Source of the DNA: Membranipora membranacea
Lineage: Eukaryota; Bryozoa; Gymnolaemata; Cheilostomatida; Membraniporidae
Assembly: GCA_914767715.1 (NCBI GenBank)
Contig: OU612074.1
Coordinates: 17,222,062-17,286,061 of the forward strand
Length of the DNA stretch: 64,000 nt
Direction: 5' to 3'
Below, in pieces: positions 36,133-47,300 of the stretch (its first letter is position 1; each line of letters starts with the position of its first letter). A program made the translations under genes and the position numbers. Under the pieces are notes generated by a model. The model was not told the origin of the DNA and searched no databases. It worked only from the letters and a program-made list of their open reading frames with translations.

Positions 36133-36251
36133 ACAATCACTGAACAAAAGCCGTAAAATTCGGTGTAGACCCTGGCACCAGTAAAAGACAAAACATAGAA
36201 AAATCAGCTCTCTGTGGTTAAAGTTAAACAGTGTAATGTTTAGTGTGAGAA

Positions 36252-36401
36252 TCAGATGTCGTAAAAAGCAGTCTCAGCCCAGGCACCTCTAACCTTCATG
36301 GTGCGGTAACGTCCTGATGGGCATTTATCTAGGACGTCATTCACAAAGTGGTCCTCATCGTGAATGTTTCTGAGAGCGAGGTTCCTAGTTTGGGTGGTCA
36401 T
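36252..36401 (-). CDS. Candidate 49-residue protein, unidentified
   Basis: An ATG-to-TGA frame encodes 49 residues (starts MTTQTRNLALRN, ends RGAWAETAFYDI). It is too short for the usual ORF length cut-offs, but the residue mix (DEDHFVNDVLDKCPSGRYRTM) looks like a constrained protein rather than noise in this AT-rich DNA. A canonical poly(A) signal follows at 36132-36127. Upstream in the same frame a TGA lies 27 nt before the ATG and there is no AG acceptor between them, so the ATG is the likely start or the exon is non-standard. I do not recognise the family. It is on the same strand as NOTUM and about 1.95 kb past its stop. Confidence 0.5.
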   Translation of the reverse strand: MTTQTRNLALRNIHDEDHFVNDVLDKCPSGRYRTMKVRGAWAETAFYDI

Positions 36402-38127
36402 CAGAGGGGGGAAAGGTGACACCAATCAAAAGCTGTGAAAATTGGTATCTGACCATTCTTTGCTGAGGGAACTTGCGCCAGCAGATCCTGGATCCAAATA
36501 GTTCATTGTGATATAGAGCTACCACAGAGAAGTAAAGTATTATAGGGACACGGAATGAGCCATTTTGCACAGGCGTGAAAAAGCGACATTCAGGCCAAGC
36601 GAGCTACATTTTCTCATACAACCAGATTTTTTTGATACCAATTCACTCTTCTAGGGAACAAAGGTTCTCAGTTAATCATTTCAGAACGATTTGGCCCCAG
36701 TGAAAAACCAACAAATGAAAGGATAGAGTGCAATGAGGCCCTATAACCTGGCCCTTACCAATTGAAAGACCTTTAATCTTCCACCAACAAATTATCTGCC
36801 TAACTCTAACCTGTAGTTCAGTTTGCAGTTTGAACCATAGCTTGAGGGTGTTAAATGATAATGGTTTTTAAATATTTAAGTTGTACTCAATAGTTCAAGA
36901 CGATTGTGGTTATGGTTGTGGGTCTATCTGGCTTTGCGACCCTACATAAATCAAGAGATTGCCGAGAACTTTGAAAATGGCTAAAAATGAAGCAAATCAT
37001 GTTTGAAAAATTAATTTTTAGGTATTTTATTGCCTGCAAGGCGGATATTTATATTCAATAAAGTGGAGATTCTTTGAAAAAATATATATAATTATTGTAC
37101 ATTGCAGTGTGTGTGTGGTAATAAGTAGGTCCTGCTTTGGAAACCTAACAATAATCATTATATAAAGCCGGACCTAAGCCTGATAGACCTGTATTATTTA
37201 CAAAAACAGTAATTGATCATCAATCAACCAACAAATAAATATTTTAAGTATTTCAAGCAATACAGAAAAGGTGAAAAAAACAATAACAGTAATAATTTAG
37301 GACGTTGAGTGATAAATTATTTTCTTTTTATGATTAATCGGTGAAGTTTTAAATTTAATCTTTTCTTCACCACAGCGCAGTTTAAGAAGTGCATCGCAGT
37401 ATGAATTCCACCAGAGAGAAAAATATTATTTACCAATTTTTTGTACAACCGTGTTTCAAAGAACCTGAGAGAAAAAAAATAGATCATATATAATGGAAAT
37501 ACCTCGCCAGAGTTATAGTATAGTAGGTTTATCTTGATTTACAGATTAATGCATAAATGCAAAGTGCAAGTGCATAATGCAAATGCAAAATGCAAATGCA
37601 TGAAAAAGCTTGCAGGATTGACATGACCTGTAATACAATGAAATGAAGACAGAGCTAATATTATAAATATGCATTGACTAGAGGCATTGCCTTGATGAAA
37701 GCTTGCTGTACTCTTGAAATAACAAGAGTGCACATTGCTAAATTCTAAAAAAGGTTGTAAAGCAATGATTATAATGATGAAAATAGTAATAATTAAAAAC
37801 ATGAGTGTAGTAAGTATTGATGGCACTAAGGGACCCCCAGCGATGCCGGGGGAGATGATTAGCGTGGACTCCGCCACCCGAAGCTTCTTATTGTTTCAAT
37901 GCATTCTCCTTGTTTTGGTTGTTTACGAAAATAAATTACATTTGATTTTTTGAGTGATTGTCTATTAAAATTGTGTTGAATTTCCAGAAAGATTCAATAC
38001 TTATCTGAAATTCATAAAACATACTGACTCTGTTAATGAGGTAATATTATCTTTAACAACCAAAACTTCATGGCATCGATTGTTCAACCATGAGAAGAAT
38101 TTCTTCCGAAAATTGGTTTCACTTGGT

Positions 38128-38198
38128 TTGTGGTAGCTAGCGTCAGTGTTTAGCTTGTTTAAAAGCAAATTGACTGCTTTTTTCGCTAGCTACCACAA
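38128..38198. repeat. 15-bp inverted repeat flanking a 41-bp spacer
   Basis: TTGTGGTAGCTAGCG at 38128-38142 is complementary to 38184-38198. It lies in or just beyond the NOTUM 3' UTR and may be a small MITE. Confidence 0.7.
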
Positions 38199-38270
38199 GA
38201 TTATCACAGCGTTTTGGACTAGGTTTTCCGCATGTAGAAAACCTAACAGGTTTTCCGAGTAAGGAAAACC

Positions 38271-38276
38271 TTTATT
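38271..38276 (-). terminator. Candidate NOTUM poly(A) signal AATAAA
   Basis: TTTATT on the plus strand gives a minus-strand AATAAA 75 nt past the NOTUM stop. Confidence 0.6.
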
Positions 38277-38350
38277 TAAAGACCAATGTAACTTCCAAGT
38301 GAACCGTAGTAGAATGCATGAAACAATTGCTTGCAGGTGGCGCGCGCTAG

Positions 38351-41300
38351 TCACCTTTGCCGATCTATTATCTCTTCTCGGGTGGCCGGGTCGCTTATAC
38401 TGTTATCTAAATCGTCAACATCGGTGTTGAAGAAGTTGCCCTCTCCTACATTGTTACTCCTTGAGTTAGGACGATTATTGTTAGTGTTTCTATTTGATGA
38501 GGTGCCGAACATATCCAGATAAGTCGGACACCGCAGATTGCAATTCGGTCTAGTGCATGAGTCATATAGTTTCATCCTGCACTGAGCTTGCCGCTCGTTG
38601 GTATAGGCTTTTAGGCTGTTACTTTGCAGCGCCATCTCTAGAAGAGGGTCTGATTCGTCTTCGTCGATGTCGTCATCATCGGAGGAGGGGTCGACAGCGT
38701 TCAGATCTCGTCGGATTAAGAGACGCTGCTTTCTTTGTCTCCTTTTCTTCAGCTTTTTCTTCCTTTGTTCTAAAAGAGCAATAGAATGCGAAATTAAGAT
38801 TTTTGCAAGAACAGAATCAAGTTTGAATTTCAACATTTCAACCATGTTGTTAATTTAAATATGTTTCAAGTTGTATTCCATTCTAGGACTCATAATTGAC
38901 TATCAAATTGTATTGTGTTTCAGCGTTGGTACATTTATATGATGGATGAAGTCAGGTCCTCGCAAAAAGTATGATTTGTAAAAAAATCAAACAGAGCTTG
39001 AGAATTTAGCCTGAGCTTCTGAAAATGGTCCATACGGCTTCAAGTTAAACACATAACGAGCAGATCAAAGGCTGTCCCCACTTCCCTTCTTGCCGACGCA
39101 GAATCAGGGAAGGGAAATTGGGTAAAAGTGCTTGAATGGTGCATTCTTTTTAGTGTCACATGTGAGCCTTTGAAGTTGGGATAAATCAATGAAGAACTTT
39201 AATTACAACAGGCTAGAACGGATACAAATCATTTTTGCAATGGTTGTTCTATTCTCTCTCATCAAGATGAATTACTATCGATCCTATGAATAAAAAACAA
39301 ATTAAGGAAGCTAAACAATAGAGATCAAAACCTTTCTCAGGGCAAACTGAACACTTTGAGCCGACTAGCCAATAGCTAACACTTTAATCCCTGTTCTGTA
39401 AGGGTTCTCTGACCATTAGAATAGTTACAAATTGCATAAGTTATGTTGATTTGTACGAGTGAGTTATTTGCCATAAAAACACAAGTAAACAGAGTTTCAG
39501 TGAATAATTTGCCTTTGATCATGAAAAATTATTTAAAATGTATGCTAAAAATATGCCAAACCATTGAGAAAAATTTGTAAAGCCGTAAAAATGTGCAAGT
39601 CTAATTTGGAGGTCGGATTTTTGAGAGACACAATCTTTGAAAATCCGTAACCCTAGAAAAGACAACAGTATCCTAAAAATTTTCCGGTATATATTTGGAG
39701 GCGACGTATACTTCTACCCCCTTAAAGTTTGTGAGAACAGAGGCAAGGCCACCAATCACGGCGCCTTGACAATGAGTCAATGAGAAGAAATTGCAAATTC
39801 GTTAAAAGAATGCTGTGAGAAAAAGAGTTTTGAGCCAAAAAACGGATAAAATCACTTGACAAGATGGGATTAGATATTCCAGACCTGAATGACAGGTAGA
39901 AAAAGATCAAAGGAATTCTCAGAGACAAAACAAGCATTGTAAATGAATGTGCCGAAATCGTCCATACTCAAAACAAGAGTGTACAAAACCACCAACAACG
40001 CAAGATACGTGGCCTTATATATGTGAACTATCGTCTAGTGGTATTTCAAAAGTGTCACTTCAAAGTCAAGATGCTATTCTGGGAGGGACTTCAAACAACT
40101 TCTCAACAACCTGTGCTGGAACAAGACATCCCTGTCGTTTGCCCTGATTCTAACAAATCACGGCAAAATTGAAAAAACAAAAATCTCGACTTTAGGAGGG
40201 GGTGGCCCCACAACATCAATAACACTCCACTTGAATTTAAAAAATCTAAATTAGTTGGCCGCAATCATATAATTCTTCAAAAGCTAACTACATACTTTCA
40301 ATCAATTATCCTAAATGTAAAGTTACCTAATAGTTCGATAAAAATCTCTAATTTACAAACACTTGTAACATGAAACGATTAGGAACCTGGACAGTTAAGA
40401 AAAGTGGAGCAATAACCTAGAATTAAAACACTAAAATAGATAAAAAACCAGGCCAGTCCAAGTGTTGGGTCACAAAACACCAATAAACAAAACAAATCGC
40501 AGTTACACAATTATTCAATATCACCACAATTCAGTTGATATCTATTTGAAATTACTCCTACGATTATCAATTTTATCTTCAATTCAATCACCAATCACCT
40601 ATTCTAGCTATGTCCCTGTACTATTTTCGCACTACACCACAGGCCCTTAGTTCTAGGGGGGAGTAGACGCTCTGCGTCCCCTAAATTGCTAAATAGAGTG
40701 GCCTAAAAATGATATTATTATTGAATATTCCATGTCATTTGGGACTATGATTTTCTTTTTGTATGCTTTAAATCTCTCAGGAAGGATATGCTTTGGACTC
40801 GCCTCCCCTACCATTTTTTCAAAACTACGGCCCTGGACTAAACCAGGGTACATCAAAGGTGTGGTCTATCATGGGAAAACTCTGATAAAATGTGTGTTAC
40901 TGGACAGGTGTTAAATTGTATAAACTAAGTCGGACACAGGTGTGGCCCAAATTGTGGGGCAACTCCAAGACAAAGAATCATTATTAGAACAGAGGATAAT
41001 TAAACCTGTCCACAGGAAGAGTGAAAGAGATAAGGAATAGTGAGATAAAAATGGGCCCATCGTATAGGAATAGCCTATGAGAGTGAATTTTCAACATCAG
41101 TTAAGGCAAGGGTTGGTGGTTTCGTCCCCAACCAGGTCAACATTGGCTCAATCTAGCCATTGAACTTCAGCAGAACAATCTTAGTACGATCAGGGAGAAT
41201 GGTACGATAAACAGCAACAATTTCGCAATAACTTGATACATATGCCAAGTTTGATTTCGGCCTAACATATGTGTGTATTTCTAACCAGATAAAGTAGAAC

Positions 41301-44300
41301 TACCTTTATCTATTTCTTACAAAGGCGCCTTGCAAAATGTTATAAAAAAAAGTACTTACTTCGTTTTCTTCGGCGTTCATCTCGATCTTCCTTAGTTTTG
41401 CCGCCGTGTCGTATCGAGTTGCCGTCCAAGTCATCTACATCCAAATCATCGTCATCATCCAGATCTAACAGGTCAGTCAGGTCTGTCACCTGTCAAACAG
41501 GAGAGGCAGAAATTATAACCATCATTACTCAAATTCAAATTTAAAAGTGGAAATGAGTATTAAAAGCTCTTAAATATCTTCTTCCGCATTGGCCTTGATT
41601 ATATAAGGATAGGATATGATTACAGGTTATCTAGCTACCAATAGTGAAAATACAACTGAAATCTATCTACACAACTCCTTCAATATGTTGAGGTTTTTTC
41701 TTAAAGCGGATGATTAATCCAGGGAGTGGTCTCAGTTCCCTGATTTCACATAAGTTGGACTTAGAACATGCCAACCCCATTCGGAGACGTAGCGTTTAGT
41801 TAAAACAAGCAGTTAGTTCTCCGTCTTCTAGGTCCAAACTAATGCAATGTCTAGAACACTTACCTCATAAGAATCTCCCTCCCACGGTGACGGATCCACA
41901 GCCATCTGACGAGGTCTGTTAGTGGTTACTTTACTCCCCTCCCAACATCTCAACGCTTCTATAAGAGTAACACCGTCTATAGCCATTGAGTGCCACATAC
42001 TGTAAAATAATAAAATACAAAATTATAGATTTATTCCATAAAAATGTATTGGGCTAACGCTCCAATGGCAGTTGTTTAGGATTTAAATAAGTTATCATTA
42101 GAAGTAACCATGCTGTAAAATTATAAAATGAAATATAATACATATTTGATATAAATGTATGACGCTCCAATGATATTTGGTTAGGATCTAAATAAGTTAG
42201 CGTGAGTAAGCAGTAAACAAATTTACTTGTGTACAGATTTGTTTGGGTGGAAATAGATTTGGGATTTGTCTTCCTCCTACTTGACATATCAAATCTCTCA
42301 ATCAAAAATTATTTCAGCAACAAAATGTCAAGATATCATTATAATAGTGCAGAAGCATAATTTTAAAGATGAAATGGGTGAATTATTGGACCAATTGGTC
42401 CAAGCCTAATAGTCTTTATAGGAATTGCTTATTCTTTTTTCCCATAAAAGTGTAAAGGGCGCGGCAACCTTTACATATTTGGCCCTAGCCAAGACCGCAT
42501 ACCAGCCCTTGGTGAATAACCCGATAGAACTTCATGGAAAAAAACAACAATATCAAGTACTATTCTAAGCTCCCAGTAGGCTAAAGGCAATGGTAAAAAT
42601 AGAGAATGTTTTGAATGATGGATGTTTCGTTCCCTTTGATCTTAGCTGATGATTATCACCACCAATGGTGTAAACATATCAAACTCTCACCACAGAACAT
42701 TCAAGGTGTTGGTACAGGTTAATTAATGTCATGTTCACAATGGTCTGGTATGAGCACTGATTTCATTTATTGAATAATAAAGACAATTGAAAAGATATTA
42801 CTCTCTATTTCTGCCAATGTTTTGATGAGAGTAAGATTTGGTTGATATGAAAGTATTTGTTTGTCTGAGTTGAACTTTCTCAGCAAAAAACTGTACAATT
42901 GTGTGAAATTGTTCCAGAAAAAGCTGATCAATATCATTAAACACAGATCTTGTGAGTATATACATTTAAATTTAGTGATTCTGCTCATGATGAACTCTTT
43001 AATTATATATCTCAATTACGATGAAATTTAGGTGAGAATTTTGGCCAAATTGTTCACAATGCGCTCTCTAAAATCATCATTATTATAAATTTAGAGCATG
43101 ATGACTTTTTAACCTCAAAACTGATACAAATCAGCTCCTTATCCAGCGCTATTATTCACAGCAACGAGTTACTGCCCCTAACTCCTTGTTCACAGGAAGC
43201 GAATCATCAACAAAAGCCGAGAGATTTCATTCATGAGCGGCGGCGGCAGAGTAAAAGTGGCGCAGCAGCGGAGTTAATTTAGAGCATGATGACTTTTTAA
43301 CCTCAAACTTATACAAATCAGCCTCTTATCCATCTCTATAATTCACAGGAAGCGAATCATCAACAAAAGCCGAGGAGGTTTCATTCATGAGCGGCGGGCG
43401 GCAGAGTAAAAGTGGCGCAGTGGAGAATTCGAGGAATGAAATCAGCTGTGAGGTGTTATTTATTCAACAAGCTACTCGAAATGGATTATAGATTTTCAAT
43501 TGAAACTTTATATCCTCAGCCATTCTGTCAAGTCAAAACACACTAACACCTCCTAAATCCAATATTCTTAGAATATACAACAGCAAGAATAAGCGCCTGA
43601 GTGTTCTTCCTATATTTATAACCTACTCTAAATCTATATAGTGTTTTGTATGGTGTGAAAAGTTGGGCTTAGGGCGGCGTAGATCAATAGGATAAGCATG
43701 AATGCGAAATAGCGAATTAAACATTTTAGATTTTAATTCTGTCAAGGCATGCATGCCTCTATCGACTTTGCCAGTGCATTATCCTTACCTAGAGGATGGC
43801 ACAGATTAATTTTCAGTCAATTTAAGGGCCATTATAGGTTAGCCAATGCTTTTAACTGCCAATAATTGTACCAAATTTCAAAAGATCCTGGTAAATATTA
43901 TGCCAAATATTCTTCAATGTTCTCTCAAATCAGAGAACAATAGGCACCTAGGGCCTCTCACATGTGTTGACTTCTCAGCTTTCAAGATTGAAAATGCCGA
44001 CACTCGCAACAATTGTATAGCATGAAAAACACACAAATACTGTGGGCCACTTGGTCCAAAGCCCAGAAACTGTAACCAAACGAAAAAGAAAAACACAGCT
44101 TTGCCGAGTGATTGGGCGCCTTTTCATTTGCCGATGATTGGGCTTAATAGGATCCTGGGCACGCACAGCTACACCACTTATTTGTTAGACAAATACTCCA
44201 ACTGCTTTGAAGTTGAAACAATATAAACAAATGTAAATACATTACACCCGATGACTGTCCCCATCTACTCAGCAAAAAAGTATCTAATATTGTCCATTAG

Positions 44301-47300
44301 GCCGAGTTCCCAGACATCTCATGCCACATTACGGGCCGTTAGAGTTGTTGTAGGATCCCGGACTAAGATATTTTGGCCCATATTGTTGATTAGCCTGGAT
44401 TCTCATACTTCTCATGACATATTGCGGGCCGTTAGAGTTGATGTTGTAGGACCGTTAGCTAAGAGATATTGGCTAATTTACCATAGAATCACCAATGACC
44501 TAGTGACCATTTTACTACTTTGAATCCACGCAGGTGGCTAAATCGCATGATCAAAATATTTTGGCAGTAACATCAAAGGAGAGAAACGCCGCCAAAAATA
44601 ACCTTGCAAAATAATAGTAAGAGAATGGACACGAGGTAGGTTTGTTATGTTTTGGTCTGGGGTGGCTTAGCTTTAGCTTACCTTCTGAGTAGAATCTCAT
44701 GATCCATACAGGTTGGTGCGAATACAGCCCTGCAAAATAAGTGATAAAACTTAGAAAAAATGGCTAAACAAATCAATAAAGGCTCAGAGGACATTACTGG
44801 ACTTGCGAAACATCTCTATAACTCAGGAATGGCGAGAATAATATATGAAACTCACAACTATACAGATCATGGCCATGATTCCAAGAATGGCCAACATTTT
44901 ACACATCTTCATAACCAAAAAATCATAATTGGGATAATGGTGCATAACTGATTGCCTTCTCAATTAGGAACAAAACGAAATGTGACCCTCCAAATCATAA
45001 GCCCTATAAGGTTGACTGACCCTAAAGGTGATTGTACGTGCATGAACAGGAACATAGCATCCTCAGGGTTTCCAACAATCCTAACTATTTATAAACTAAT
45101 GATGAGAAAAGGGCCTAGCATTTAGGAATGGCTTCGGTATAATTATATCATATCCTGTGAAAATTGATACCCGATTCTCGAAACGTTGAGGGAGTTAGAT
45201 ATTCAAGGAATTGTCAGAAAACGGGAGGTAGTCATTTCTGATTAGAGAACAGGTTCTTTTTCAAAGAAATACTTGATAACCCAGCGCATGACAGGAATCT
45301 TAATTACTCATAGTCAACCTTTAATCACATAGTGCATTGAGTCATGTATTAAAACAATGACATCACAAGTTATCAAAGAATATGATGTCATGATGATAAT
45401 TTAATGACTGTATAATCATACCACTGAATACTAATCACAACCACCACTTGATCTGGCAAACCAACCATCTCAACCAAGTATATATAAATACTTTTCTCAT
45501 CCTCATTTACATCTTAGCAATACCACCTACATCCTGATAGCTTCTCATTGTGTGAACTTTCAAGGTTTGTGACTTTTGAGGAAAGCATAAGAAGCCAAAA
45601 TGACAGTCATGAGCCTCAAGCCCAGGAATTCCTACCTTACACACCATATTTAAATAAACTACTACTATACCACAGATGAATGAAACATGGTTACTTACGA
45701 TACATTGGTAAGAGTGTGGTTCATCAACCTAGCTAGTTCTCTCATGTATGTGATACCTTCTGTATTTCTCTTAGACAGAGAATCGTGCTGCACTTGTTGG
45801 TACGCGCTGAACCCGCCTCCCATTGATGTCAGAACCTGAGCTCTATCATATAGATATGAGATCACAAACAGCGGACCTGCATAAATAAAGAGAAATACTA
45901 TATTGAGCATGATGAAGAGATGTTGTAGCAACGTTGTATAGACGTTGTTAATGTATTGGAGAAATGTTGTAGCAAACTTGTATTACCATTAAAGAACTGT
46001 TCTAGCTTTAGTTCCCTATAACAGAGCTGGAACTGGTTGCTCCTGGAATTCAATTCTGCATTAATTCATGGGACACTCTGTACTGCTGGATGAATGGGTA
46101 ACATATTTTAGGTTGATTACCGAATTCACCGGAACACGGAAATTGGGTAACATTTCGAAGACATTAAATATGAATACAGGTTACCACACAATGAACTGTC
46201 ACTTTCGCTGCATAAAAAGTATTTCTATGAGGCCATAAAATTATGATTATAGCAATAAAAAAGGGCTTAATCCACTGACTACAAATTGAAATAGTAGACT
46301 TGCACCAGATCACAATAGCCGATAAAAAACTTACAACAGGTTAGATACACAAACACTAATTTATATCATGGAGCGTGAAAGATTTATTGTGTTCTTTAGC
46401 TGTTCCAAGAGAATTTTTTTAATGGAACAGGGTAACTTCTGTCTTTATTAATTTAAACAACATTATTAATGTCAACGAACAGACTTTATAGGCAAAAAAA
46501 ACTCACTCTTAATATAGGGATAGATTCTGTATCCGAAGAAGCATCTCCACGGTTCATCTGGGTAAGCTCTGCGGCATCTCTTTGGTATTTCTGGCTTCCA
46601 CAACCTATAGCAACAAACACGTGTAGAATATTATAAAAGTGCTATCAACTCCTTTAAATCATGGCAAGGTAATCATCTAATACTAAGAAAAAGTGCCCAT
46701 ACCAAACATAAACCATCAAATGTTAGCTAAATATGGAATCACAGAGTAAGGATATATATCCTTACTCTGTGATGGAACCCCAAGATAATTTGACAGGGCA
46801 TAACATACTGGTGATAACAATTAATCCCTCAGGTGGGTTCAGTATCCCTAGTCACACTATATTACAATGAGAATTCAACTGGTTTACAAGTACATCTGCT
46901 CTGTTAGCTTAATCGTGAATATAGATATGTACCTGAAGCCCTTTTTGACGCTCTCAGCCGGTGGGCAGTTGATTGTGTTTGTACATTCTGTCTTGTGGAG
47001 CTGCTCTGTATCCAGGAACCAGCCTGAGTCCACAATACCGTGTACATCAAGTCCGGGGGCATCCTCCGCTAAAGTGGCAGAAACTCGGTCTATGTTCAGC
47101 AACACACCAGTAGCTCCAGCACTAAATAAAATAAGAAAATGGAATCATTACAATTTTGATAATTTTGCTACTAAGGTTTGCTAAACTAGTCAAATATTTG
47201 ATTTTTTCAAATCTTATTCTAGCTATTATGGATCCACCTACAAGCCAAGGTTGACTAAGGTGGAATAACGTTCAAATCTTATTTCATAGCTGAGTAGAAA

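Larger units (their letters stand above)
31552..36251. other. Intergenic region downstream of CPOX
   Basis: It contains the CPOX 3' UTR, a 39-bp minisatellite (35762-35869) and a short 5S-rRNA-like stretch (about 35010-35085). I checked the scattered ORFs of 60-99 codons here and none looks like a known protein. Confidence 0.6.
36402..38350. other. Region between the small ORF and the NOTUM 3' end
   Basis: It contains a degenerate AATGCAA-rich stretch (37550-37600), a GC-rich island of unknown origin at 37825-37890 and an inverted repeat at 38128-38198. No gene was recognised. Confidence 0.5.

Noticed and set aside
37539-37877. 112-codon minus-strand frame
   Set aside because: It is driven by the AATGCAA-type degenerate repeat and low-complexity hydrophobic codons, with no family match.
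38557-38858. Plus-strand frames over the NOTUM last exon
   Set aside because: They are antisense shadows of the acidic and basic runs of NOTUM.
46738-46773. Palindrome as part of a CRISPR array
   Set aside because: Only one perfect and one diverged copy exist, without regular spacers, in introns of an animal gene.
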